Source of the DNA: a virus
Virus record (IMG/VR): IMGVR_UViG_3300027607_000101
Coordinates: 1-27,722 of that record
Direction: 5' to 3' (one strand)
DNA: 27,722 nt
Of the stretch, positions 20,549 through 27,239 are shown in pieces (position 1 is the first letter of the stretch; each line of letters opens with the position of its first letter). Both the position numbers and the translations under genes were made by a program. Under the pieces are notes generated by a model. The model ran no database searches and was not told where the DNA came from. It saw only the letters and a program-made list of their open reading frames with translations.

Positions 20549-21776
20549 GGTTTGGGAGAAGTCAAGAAGAATCGGAGCCAGTTGGGCCGATGCAGCGATC
20601 GCCGCGCTGGATGCCGCCATTGTTGGGGGGTGCGACACCTACTATGTTGGCTATAACCGCGAGATGGCCGAGCAATATATTGAGGATGTGGCGTACTGGG
20701 CCAAGGGATATCAAATTGCCGCCGAGCGATTGAGCGATCGCGTTATTGAAGACGAAGACCAAGCGATTCTGGTCTATCGCGTTCGCTTTGCCTCCGGACA
20801 TAAGGTTGCAGCGCTCTCCTCTCGGCCTTCCAACCTGCGAGCGAAGAAGGGCAAGGTCGTTATTGACGAAGCCGCATTTCACGACGATCTAGAGGCACTT
20901 CGCAAGGCGGCAATGGCAATTTTGGCTTGGGGCGGTCAAGTCAGAATTATCTCCACGCACAACGGTATTGCCAACTCGTTTAATAAACTCTGCGAGGCAA
21001 TTCGGAAAGGAGACGAGGATTTTTCGCTGCATACCACGCCGTTGGATGAAGCGATCGCGGATGGATTGTACGCGCGAATTTGCTTGGTCAATGGCTGGGA
21101 ATATTCTGAGGACTTAGAGCAGCGATGGCGCGATCGCCTTTGGAAAGATTACGGTCGGGGCGCATTGGAAGAACTGGGTTGCATTCCCAACTGCGAGCAA
21201 GGGGGAATTGTCAGTTCGGATTGGATTCAACGCTATCGAGTCCCGCCCGACAGTTTTACTCGCATCGTGCAATCGTGGGACACGGCACAGGAGAAAGGTA
21301 AGGGTAGCGCTTGCTGGGCTTGTACCACTTGGGGCGAGCTGGAGAACAAGTACTACCTACTCGAAGCCTACACCCAGAAACACAACTATCCCAGCGGCAA
21401 AGCAGCCGTCATTAGCTTGGCCGGGAAATGGAAGCCCAATGCGATCTTGATTGAGAAGAAGTCAACGGGTGCGAGCTTGTTACAGGAACTTCCCTCAGAG
21501 ATTGGAACTTCCCTGATTGGCATTGTGCCGGAAGGGGATAAGGTGACGCGGCTGAATGTGGAATCGACAGCTTACGAGGCGGGTCGGGTTTACCATCCGG
21601 AGTCAGCTTCTTGGCTGGCCGAGTACGAGCAAGTGCTGCTCAACTTTCCCAGTAGCGCGATCGCTGACCCAGTGGATAGCACTTCTCAGTTTTTGAGGTG
21701 GGCGAGAACGAATTCACTTTCGTTTGAGTTTGTCTCAACAGGCGTTCGTAGGGCAGGGAGCGATTCACTTTGGTGA
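20490..21776 (+). CDS. terL: Large terminase subunit (Mu gp28-like)
   Basis: About 428 aa from ATG 20490; ATG 20505 is an alternative and the frame is open further upstream. The start (LMPYQVRWARDMSPVKVWEK, SRRIGASWADAA) matches Mu-type packaging ATPases. In these the usual P-loop is replaced by KSRRIGAS (24-31). Walker B is VVIDEAAF (D126, E127). RIISTHNG is the coupling motif. The C-terminal nuclease has RIVQSWDTAQEKGKGS (D264), a central ILIEKKSTGASLLQEL and a final DPVDSTSQFLRWAR, the three acidic sites of the RNase-H-like fold. The protein packages DNA into the prohead and cuts it. It overlaps terS. Downstream the portal gene is convergent on the other strand, unlike the usual order. Confidence 0.93.
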   Translation: MPPILMPYQVRWARDMSPVKVWEKSRRIGASWADAAIAALDAAIVGGCDTYYVGYNREMAEQYIEDVAYWAKGYQIAAERLSDRVIEDEDQAILVYRVRFASGHKVAALSSRPSNLRAKKGKVVIDEAAFHDDLEALRKAAMAILAWGGQVRIISTHNGIANSFNKLCEAIRKGDEDFSLHTTPLDEAIADGLYARICLVNGWEYSEDLEQRWRDRLWKDYGRGALEELGCIPNCEQGGIVSSDWIQRYRVPPDSFTRIVQSWDTAQEKGKGSACWACTTWGELENKYYLLEAYTQKHNYPSGKAAVISLAGKWKPNAILIEKKSTGASLLQELPSEIGTSLIGIVPEGDKVTRLNVESTAYEAGRVYHPESASWLAEYEQVLLNFPSSAIADPVDSTSQFLRWARTNSLSFEFVSTGVRRAGSDSLW

Positions 21777-21848
21777 TTTTGGTCAACAACACCGCTCAGC
21801 GTCAGTGGTTCTAATTTGCCCCGAACATGGAGAGTTGGCGATCGTCTC

Positions 21849-21871
21849 CGGAAATTTTACGCACATTTCCG
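21849..21871. terminator. Small bidirectional hairpin between convergent terL and portal genes
   Basis: CGGAAAT (21849-21855) pairs with ATTTCCG (21865-21871) over a 9-base loop. It lies in the short gap between the stop of terL and the stop of the portal gene. The stem is only seven pairs, so this is a modest candidate. Confidence 0.4.
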
Positions 21872-21873
21872 TT

Positions 21874-23637
21874 TCAGTTATGGCGCTTGAGCCAATCTGC
21901 ACCCACTTCGGCGATCGCTCCCAACATAGTAAGTGGCATTTCCCACAAGTAGGCTTCTCTCGCCTCATCCACAGAAGCCCATCCCACCATCAATTTCCGC
22001 TCGTCCAACTCCTGAGTTTCGGGGTTTAGCTGTTCGACAACAAAGATTTTCCCAGCATTGTCTGGGTTCTCGATCGAGTCTGGGTGAATGAAGGCTCTGA
22101 TGCTTTTACCTTTCTCTTTTTTCCCCCCGCGCAGATGTCCGTAACCGCAGTGCAGTTTCTTCGCATGGGCCGAACTGGGAAACCGCACCCAGCCCGGTAA
22201 ATGCGTCACGCCAAACTTCAACCCATTCCAGGTAATGACTCTTTGCGGGATTGCCCTGAAGTTGACCGTCTTTTCCGAGAGGTCGAGATTGCCTTCATCG
22301 GGGCTTTCCCCTTCGGGTTCGGAGTTCGGTTCGGGAGCAAACGCCTGTCCTAGTCTATCCTGAAGTCCTGGCTCTTTTTCCTCTTCCTCCAGGGGCAGTC
22401 CGTAAATCTCCTCAATGTACTCCCGACTGGGCTTCAACCCCATGAAACTGACAATCGACGATTCCCTCGTTGCTCGTTGAGACAGATCTTCTTGTTCCTT
22501 CAGTTCGGGGAATGCTCGCCAAATCTTAGGCGGTTTAGCATCGGGAAAATTCAGTTCGGTAAACCATCGACATAGCGTATGATTGAGCGTTTCGCTGAGC
22601 AAATCGGCATCGGCTTTGGAGATGTCAACTCGAATCTCGTTACCCACCTGATCTCTAGCCCTCGAACCTCCGTCCCCTTGCTGATCGGTGCTGCCCGTCT
22701 CCCCCAGAACGCATTTGGAAATTTCTCGGTCAAAATAGTCCATCAAGCCGGTGTAGAGGGCGGTTCCGTCGCCAGAGGGCTGGCTGAATTCAATCTCTGC
22801 CTCTTTTGGAATGGCGATTCCTGTCTCCTGAGAAAAGGCTTTGAACGCTTCAAGGATAGAACTCCGGATGTTGGCTTGTCCGGCTGGGTATTTGCCAACC
22901 AGCGTCGGAGAGCCGTAGCGATCGGCATAGGAGAGGGCAAAACGAGCTAAGTGGCGTTTGAAGTAAACCGGCCAGAATAATCGGCTGGCGAGTCCCCAAC
23001 CGTAAGGATTGCCATCTTCGGCCCAGAACTGGTGAACGATAAACTTTCGCGCCGGGAGTGGCTCGCCGTCGAACAGGTTATTGGGAGTCAGCAAGCGCAT
23101 TTCGTATCCCGGCGTGGGCATTCCTCGCTTATCGGTGTTGAGAGAGAAAATGAATCGGTCTTGCGATCGCGACTTGAGGGCGGCCGGGACGATGAGCTTC
23201 CCCCGTTTTTCCCAAACAATCTCGGAGGTGGCCCAACCATAGAAGATCGCCATCAACAAGAAAAAACTGGCCGAGTCGAATCCCTTCTCAATGTCAATAA
23301 TGCAGCGGTTGTTTGCCCGGCTGGGGGTGGGAGATAGATTGTCAAGAGCTTCGGTTAGAGCGTCGGACGCTTTGCGGTCGATTGCTCTCGTCCCCCCAGG
23401 CTCGACAATGCGCTCTCGCTTGACAACGGCGAGGATGCGCTTCTGGAGGACGGCAAACGCATGGCAGTCCTTGAGAATATCGCGATAAACCTTGTATCCC
23501 CGTCCTTCCGAGCGCGTCTTGAGCGTGTCGTCATCGGGAGTTAGGCGATTGCCGCCATAGACGGGATACGCGCCAATGCGAGGATCGAGGGCGGGAATGG
23601 CAATCTCGGAGTAAAGCGAGCGGGTTGATAGCGACAT
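21874..23637 (-). CDS. DUF935/Mu gp29-like portal protein fused to an InPase-like C-terminal domain
   Basis: A 587-aa protein. The first ~420 residues match Mu-type portal proteins: SEGRGYKVYRDILKDCHAFA, FDSASFFLLMAIFYGWATSE, FIVHQFWAEDGNPYGWGLAS, PTLVGKYPAGQANI, MDYFDREISKCVLGETGSTD and SETLNHTLCRWFTELNFPDA. This protein forms the dodecameric entry ring through which DNA is packed. After an acidic linker (about 421-455), residues ~460-587 form a separate domain: KSIRAFIHPDSIENPDNAGK, IFVVEQLNPETQELDERKLM, VGWASVDEAREAYLWEM. In phage head proteins a C-terminal domain of this look is called inorganic-pyrophosphatase-like. Its fusion to a portal is unusual. ATG 23637 lies 4 bp after the stop of the upstream 87-aa gene. 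Confidence 0.88.
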   Translation of the reverse strand: MSLSTRSLYSEIAIPALDPRIGAYPVYGGNRLTPDDDTLKTRSEGRGYKVYRDILKDCHAFAVLQKRILAVVKRERIVEPGGTRAIDRKASDALTEALDNLSPTPSRANNRCIIDIEKGFDSASFFLLMAIFYGWATSEIVWEKRGKLIVPAALKSRSQDRFIFSLNTDKRGMPTPGYEMRLLTPNNLFDGEPLPARKFIVHQFWAEDGNPYGWGLASRLFWPVYFKRHLARFALSYADRYGSPTLVGKYPAGQANIRSSILEAFKAFSQETGIAIPKEAEIEFSQPSGDGTALYTGLMDYFDREISKCVLGETGSTDQQGDGGSRARDQVGNEIRVDISKADADLLSETLNHTLCRWFTELNFPDAKPPKIWRAFPELKEQEDLSQRATRESSIVSFMGLKPSREYIEEIYGLPLEEEEKEPGLQDRLGQAFAPEPNSEPEGESPDEGNLDLSEKTVNFRAIPQRVITWNGLKFGVTHLPGWVRFPSSAHAKKLHCGYGHLRGGKKEKGKSIRAFIHPDSIENPDNAGKIFVVEQLNPETQELDERKLMVGWASVDEAREAYLWEMPLTMLGAIAEVGADWLKRHN

Positions 23638-23641
23638 TCCC

Positions 23642-23905
23642 TCAATCTCTGTCCTTGATGGCGTTGGGATCGACGGGTTTGTACTTGATAGATTTGCCGT
23701 CTAGCTCAAAGGTAAATCGCCGCTTGGGGTCATCTTTGTCTCGAAATTCGCCGGTATATCGTCCGGGAGCGATCGCGCGGTAGTCCCTCGTCCTCAAGTT
23801 TCGGATGCCGTCTGTGTAGTATTCCTCAATGATGGCTTGGAGGACAATTGGCTCTGCTCGCTTAAACTGCTCTGGGGTAACCGTTTTCGGCAACTTAACC
23901 GCCAT
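23642..23905 (-). CDS. Hypothetical protein, 87 aa, upstream of the portal gene
   Basis: ATG 23905 gives 87 residues. The first half is helical (MAVKLPKTVTPEQFKRAEPI, VLQAIIEEYYTDGIRNLR). The second half is a short beta-rich region (APGRYTGEFRDKDDPKRRFT, FELDGKSIKYKPV). Its stop is 4 bp before the portal start, so the two are surely co-transcribed on the minus strand. I do not recognise the family. The basic, beta-hairpin look is compatible with a small head-completion or packaging accessory protein. The divergent gp36-like gene starts 39 bp upstream. Confidence 0.7.
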   Translation of the reverse strand: MAVKLPKTVTPEQFKRAEPIVLQAIIEEYYTDGIRNLRTRDYRAIAPGRYTGEFRDKDDPKRRFTFELDGKSIKYKPVDPNAIKDRD

Positions 23906-23944
23906 TTTGCTATTCTCAATATAGATTCTTATTAACTATTCCCC
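23906..23944. promoter_or_regulatory. Short AT-rich divergent intergenic region
   Basis: The 39 bp between the two divergent genes is AT-rich and includes TATAGATTCTTATTAACTATT-like bases that could supply -10 elements in both directions. There is too little room for two complete independent promoters without overlapping coding sequence, so at least one probably reaches into a gene. Weak evidence. Confidence 0.35.
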
Positions 23945-24376
23945 GTGACGTATATTACGGCTCAAGAAGTATTCGATCGATTCAGCCCGCAGGAGTTTGT
24001 CGATCTGACCAACCTAGAGTCTCCCAGTTCGACCTCCGTTCGCGAAAGTGCCCTAGAAATTGCGATCGTCGATGCATCTTCGGAAATCGACTCCTACCTG
24101 TGCGGGGCTTATCCCTTACCCCTAACGGAAGTCCCCAGTATTTTGAAGCGTAAGGCCTGCGATTTGGTGCGCTACTACCTCGAATATAAGGGGGTTATCC
24201 GCGAGCAAACCCAGAAGAAGCGGGATGAGGCGATCGCTTGGTTGGAGGAGATCGCTGCTGGGACGAGAAAGTTGGGACTGAGCGGCGTTGGCAATCCCCT
24301 CCCCTCCTACGCAGATCGCGTGGATTGGGTTGCCAACGAGCGAGTTTTTTCAGCTCAAACGCTGTGCGATTACTAG
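23945..24376 (+). CDS. Mu gp36-like head/tail joining protein (DUF1320 type)
   Basis: The GTG start at 23945 gives 143 aa. The order TYITAQEVFDRFSPQEFVDL, then IAIVDASSEIDSYLCGAYPL, PLTEVPSILKRKACDLVRYY and AIAWLEEIAAGTRKLGL is the recognisable pattern of phage gp36/DUF1320 proteins, which join head to tail. Size is normal (about 140 aa). The region after residue 115 (GVGNPLPSYADRVDWVANER) resembles the usual short C-terminal tail. It stands on the plus strand while portal, virion-morphogenesis and gp37-like genes are on the minus strand. No clear Shine-Dalgarno was seen at the GTG. Confidence 0.85.
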   Translation: MTYITAQEVFDRFSPQEFVDLTNLESPSSTSVRESALEIAIVDASSEIDSYLCGAYPLPLTEVPSILKRKACDLVRYYLEYKGVIREQTQKKRDEAIAWLEEIAAGTRKLGLSGVGNPLPSYADRVDWVANERVFSAQTLCDY

Positions 24377-24389
24377 AGGCAAATTTTCA

Positions 24390-24884
24390 ATGACCATCAC
24401 TGAGAGCAAGCGAAAGATCGGACAACTCGAATCAGAAATCGAGAAGTTGACAGCATGGCTGAATGCGAATCGAGCAACTGCTTTAGTCGGGGGGAGAGAG
24501 GGCGAGAACTCCCCACAGACGCTTGAATCTGCCCTGGAGATAGCCAGCAACGTTAGCGCCAAGAAAGAGCAAATCGCCTCGGTTGAAGGGACGCTAACCT
24601 CGCTCAGGAGTCAACGAGATCGGGAAACAGCAGTCCTAGAGGAGAAACAGCGCCAAACTCGCTCGGAGCGAGGTTTCTCGGAGCTTAAGAAGCAGGCTCA
24701 AGCGGCTAACGCCGCCTTGGAGGTTGCCGCAAAAGCGATCGCGGCAGTTGAAGATGCAGCAGCGGCGATTGCGAGCGAGTACAAGCAGACCTACGGACGG
24801 TTGCCCTATCAAAATCTCAGAGATCGAGACAGTCGCCTCCCTCATTTTGAAATCCACGCTAATCTCGTTCGAGCCGTAGATTGA
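24390..24884 (+). CDS. Coiled-coil protein, 164 aa, unknown function
   Basis: ATG 24390 follows a GAGG about 11 bases upstream. The frame extends upstream, but only inside the gp36-like gene. The protein is almost entirely helical and charged, with heptad-like runs (KRKIGQLESEIEKLTAWLNA, SAKKEQIASVEGTLTSLRSQ, AANAALEVAAKAIAAVEDAA). It ends in a short basic part (YGRLPYQNLRDRDSRLPHFE). It is probably a structural or scaffolding protein. No homology is claimed. Its 3' end overlaps by 26 bp the 3' end of the convergent virion-morphogenesis gene. Confidence 0.65.
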   Translation: MTITESKRKIGQLESEIEKLTAWLNANRATALVGGREGENSPQTLESALEIASNVSAKKEQIASVEGTLTSLRSQRDRETAVLEEKQRQTRSERGFSELKKQAQAANAALEVAAKAIAAVEDAAAAIASEYKQTYGRLPYQNLRDRDSRLPHFEIHANLVRAVD

Positions 24885-25371
24885 TTTCGTCTTGGGCGAT
24901 ATCTTTCCAAGCCTCTACGTCTTGAGGTGAGAATCCCACCAGCGGACGTGCGGGGAGGGTTGAGGCGGGAACTCTGGCTCTAGCAACGGGGTAGGGCGCG
25001 CCCGCCCAATAGAGCGCTCGTTTGCTTTTGGGGATGACCGTGCGGGCCGGGAGCGTTGCGCCGACGTGATGAATGGCTGCTAGGGGATGTTCGTATCCCA
25101 CCTCCACCGCTCGCCCCCGAACTCGGTAGAACAAGCTTTTCGGGATTCTCCCCTCCGATTCAATGAGGGGTTTGTTTTTGTTGGCTTTCTTGTTGGCAAT
25201 GGTTGAGGGGGACAGGGACGGCCAGGGTTGAGCAGTTTCGGGGTTAACTCCCCGCTCAAAAGCGGTTTTAAGGCGCTCTTGCTGATAGGCTCCAATTCGA
25301 TTGAGGATCGGTTTGGGGGATTCAATCAACCGAGAGAGGGCAACGAGCGATCGCTTTAGTTTTTCGTCCAT
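24859..25371 (-). CDS. Phage virion morphogenesis protein (Mu gpG / tail-completion type)
   Basis: ATG 25371 follows GAGGAGAG at about the right distance and lies 4 bp after the previous gene stop, so it is favoured over the upstream in-frame ATG at 25452. The protein is 170 aa: LIESPKPILNRIGAYQQERL, KTAFERGVNPETAQPWPSLS, LIESEGRIPKSLFYRVRGRA and GYEHPLAAIHHVGATLP, ending ARPLVGFSPQDVEAWKDIAQ. This is the typical pattern of the virion morphogenesis family (PF05069-like), which completes heads or tail attachment. The substitution of H for usual residues does not disturb the pattern. It is co-oriented with the two preceding minus-strand genes. Confidence 0.83.
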   Translation of the reverse strand: MDEKLKRSLVALSRLIESPKPILNRIGAYQQERLKTAFERGVNPETAQPWPSLSPSTIANKKANKNKPLIESEGRIPKSLFYRVRGRAVEVGYEHPLAAIHHVGATLPARTVIPKSKRALYWAGAPYPVARARVPASTLPARPLVGFSPQDVEAWKDIAQDEINLRLERD

Positions 25372-25375
25372 TGCA

Positions 25376-25813
25376 CTAACTCTCCTCAATCTGCTGAAAC
25401 AGTATTCGCGTTCCCCCGCAAAATTGCTCGCCATTAATTTCAAAAATTCCACCCAGAGGTTCCACCTCTAAAATGCCGGTACGAGTTGCATATTCGCTGC
25501 CCGCGCGGGGGTGCAAGTAGTCCCGCACGGTCACAGTCGCACCACTTTGTTGGGGAGAAGAAATAGCAAACAGTGCCAGATAAATCGCATAGCGCTGGTC
25601 ATCGCATTCGGCTTCAAATCCTTCCAGGGCTTGCTCGACACTGAGGACAAATTTTGAGCGATAGCCCTGAATGATTTGGCTCAGTCCGGAGGCGTAGGCC
25701 GGGCGGTATTTACTAGACGGGAAAATAGGAACTCTAAAAATGCCCCCTTCAAACATTTCTGCGATTTCGGGGGTTGAGGTCACGCCGCTAAATCCCAAGT
25801 ATTTGGCAACCAT
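25376..25813 (-). CDS. Hypothetical phage structural protein, 145 aa
   Basis: ATG 25813 overlaps the stop of the gp37-like gene by one base (TAATG), and its own stop is 4 bp before the next gene, so it sits in a three-gene unit. The sequence (FEGGIFRVPIFPSSKYRPAY, IIQGYRSKFVLSVEQALEGF, then YAIYLALFAISSPQQSGATV) is beta-rich with little charge. It carries no motif I recognise. Its location between gp37-like and virion-morphogenesis genes suggests a head-tail joining or tail protein. Confidence 0.7.
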   Translation of the reverse strand: MVAKYLGFSGVTSTPEIAEMFEGGIFRVPIFPSSKYRPAYASGLSQIIQGYRSKFVLSVEQALEGFEAECDDQRYAIYLALFAISSPQQSGATVTVRDYLHPRAGSEYATRTGILEVEPLGGIFEINGEQFCGGTRILFQQIEES

Positions 25814-26223
25814 TAACGATTCCCCCGCTTGAGTTCTGGAATTGAAAAACTCTGAGAATAAATCCAGGTGCTATCTGTGACGCTAACGTAATCTTCTGAG
25901 TCCTGAGAAAAAAAGCCCAATCGTCCAACGCCTGGGTTCCATTTCTCTAGCAGCGATGCAATTTCTTCCAAGAAAGGATAAGCCGAATGTTGGAGTCTCA
26001 ACTCGACAACTTGAAGGTTGATTGAAAACCGATATCGCCAGATTTTCTGAGAGGGCGACACCGATGGGTTGGAGGTTTCGAGAGACTTTCCGGCATAAAA
26101 AACAAGAGCTTGAGCTTCAAAGTTGGCCCGCAATCCTTGTTCGGGCAAATTTAGAATCTGCAATTGTTTATGCTGTAGGGGGAGGAGCCGATTAACAATG
26201 GCTTGTTCGAGTTCTGCTAGCAC
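25813..26223 (-). CDS. Mu gp37-like (Gp37/DUF1834) protein
   Basis: A 136-aa protein from ATG 26223. It begins MLAELEQAIVNRLLPLQHKQ, followed by QALVFYAGKSLETSNPSVSP, WRYRFSINLQVVELRLQHSA, YPFLEEIASLLEKWNPGVGR and TDSTWIYSQSFSIPEL. An N-terminal amphipathic helix, then a beta sheet with 'LV-Y-G' and a conserved helix before 'L-P' resembles the Gp37/DUF1834 proteins of Mu-like phages, which act near the tail-joining step. The resemblance is moderate, so the family is a good guess rather than a proof. The opposite-strand sigma-like gene starts nearby, with overlapping 5' ends. Confidence 0.6.
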   Translation of the reverse strand: MLAELEQAIVNRLLPLQHKQLQILNLPEQGLRANFEAQALVFYAGKSLETSNPSVSPSQKIWRYRFSINLQVVELRLQHSAYPFLEEIASLLEKWNPGVGRLGFFSQDSEDYVSVTDSTWIYSQSFSIPELKRGNR

Positions 26224-27094
26224 CGTACTTGTCCATAAAAACTCAATCGTGGCGAATGCTTCTATTTTACAATTTCTGTTTCTAAGTCTTGCGATTCAAC
26301 AGGGAATCAGAGAATTGATTGTTCGAGCCAATATGGGGCTGGTTTATCAAATCGCAATGACCTCGCAAGTCAAATATCAAGAACCGCTAGATGATTTGGT
26401 TCAATCGGGGACAATTGGACTCATTAAAGCAGTGGATCGCTACGACCCGCAGCGAAACAGCCGGTTTTCGAGTTTCGCCAGCCCTTATATTCGGGGGGCG
26501 ATTGCTCAGTACGTGCGCGATCGCTGTCAGCCGTTGAAAATCCCTCGTCCCTATCTTGACTTATTCCCGAAAGTGTCTCAATGTGAGGGACTTTCAGAAC
26601 CAGAAGCCGCTCGAAAGTTGGGGGTTTCACTGGAGCGATACCGAGATATTGTGGGGGCGATCGCGGCCAACCAATGTCGTTCGCTCCAGCAGATTAGCGA
26701 TTGCGCCAGAGTGCGGAAAGTCCGTCCAATTGCTTTGCCCCCGCAACAAAGACGACAACAGGCAAAAGAGCAACTCTCAAAAAAACTGAGTGCCGATTCC
26801 ACTTATCTGGTTCAATGGCTTTCCCAACAAGCGCCCCGCTGCCCGCACTGTCAAAGCGTTGACTTCATTAAGAAGGGGATGAGGGATGGAGAGCAGCGCT
26901 ACAGATGCCGCACTTGTGGTAAGTTTTTCCGCCTCACCCCAACGGTTGCTTGCAAGTCGAACGCGCTCAAGATTGCGGCAATCGAGAAGCGGGAGGCAGG
27001 GCAGAGCTATCGACAAATCGCCTACCTGCTTGGGATTTCGCCCAAACAGGCCCATCAATGGTGGCATCAAGCGACGGCTTTCCTGTCCGCTTAG
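26201..27094 (+). CDS. Sigma-70-like factor with IS1-type zinc ribbon and HTH replacing region 4
   Basis: The start is uncertain: ATG 26201 gives about 297 aa, GTG 26249 about 281. With ATG numbering, residues 37-110 contain a clear sigma-70 region 2 (GIRELIVRANMGLVYQIAMT, DDLVQSGTIGLIKAVDRYDP, SRFSSFASPYIRGAIAQYVR), the core-binding and -10-recognition part. Residues ~131-165 (GLSEPEAARKLGVSLERYRD) resemble region 3. There is no ordinary region 4. Instead CPHCQSVDFIKKGMRDGEQR, YRCRTCGKFF supplies C215, C218, C237 and C240, a zinc ribbon like that at the start of IS1-type transposases. A HTH follows (IEKREAGQSYRQIAYLLGIS). Probably a phage transcription factor for late genes. Transcript read-through with the divergent gp37-like gene must overlap. 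Confidence 0.85.
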   Translation, partial: ACSSSASTVLVHKNSIVANASILQFLFLSLAIQQGIRELIVRANMGLVYQIAMTSQVKYQEPLDDLVQSGTIGLIKAVDRYDPQRNSRFSSFASPYIRGAIAQYVRDRCQPLKIPRPYLDLFPKVSQCEGLSEPEAARKLGVSLERYRDIVGAIAANQCRSLQQISDCARVRKVRPIALPPQQRRQQAKEQLSKKLSADSTYLVQWLSQQAPRCPHCQSVDFIKKGMRDGEQRYRCRTCGKFFRLTPTVACKSNALKIAAIEKREAGQSYRQIAYLLGISPKQAHQWWHQATAFLSA

Positions 27095-27239
27095 CTCAAG
27101 CGCCATTTTGGAAACGTTTTTTTCGTGATGTAACGCGAGTTCGGAATAAATCGAACCCCTCATTCTGTCGTAGATTGGCAAAAGAAACCCCTAGCCGCAC
27201 GGTCAGGGGTTCTTTTGTTGGAGAGCGTACCGTTCGCTA
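27095..27239. terminator. Gap between convergent genes with a bidirectional terminator at 27186-27211
   Basis: AACCCCT (27186-27192) pairs with AGGGGTT (27205-27211) over a 12-base loop and is followed by CTTTTG on the plus strand; on the minus strand AAGAA precedes, giving T-rich bases. It separates the sigma-like gene from the convergent SAP-domain gene. The remaining sequence holds nothing else that I recognise. Confidence 0.6.

Noticed and set aside
21724-22029. A 101-aa plus-strand frame spanning the terL end and portal end
   Set aside because: Most of it is antisense to the portal C-terminus and no start signal is visible.
19898-26223. A fully Mu-like transposable phage
   Set aside because: Packaging and head genes resemble Mu, but no DDE transposase, MuB ATPase or Mu end repeats are seen; Rep, ParA and tyrosine recombinase point to plasmid or site-specific maintenance instead.
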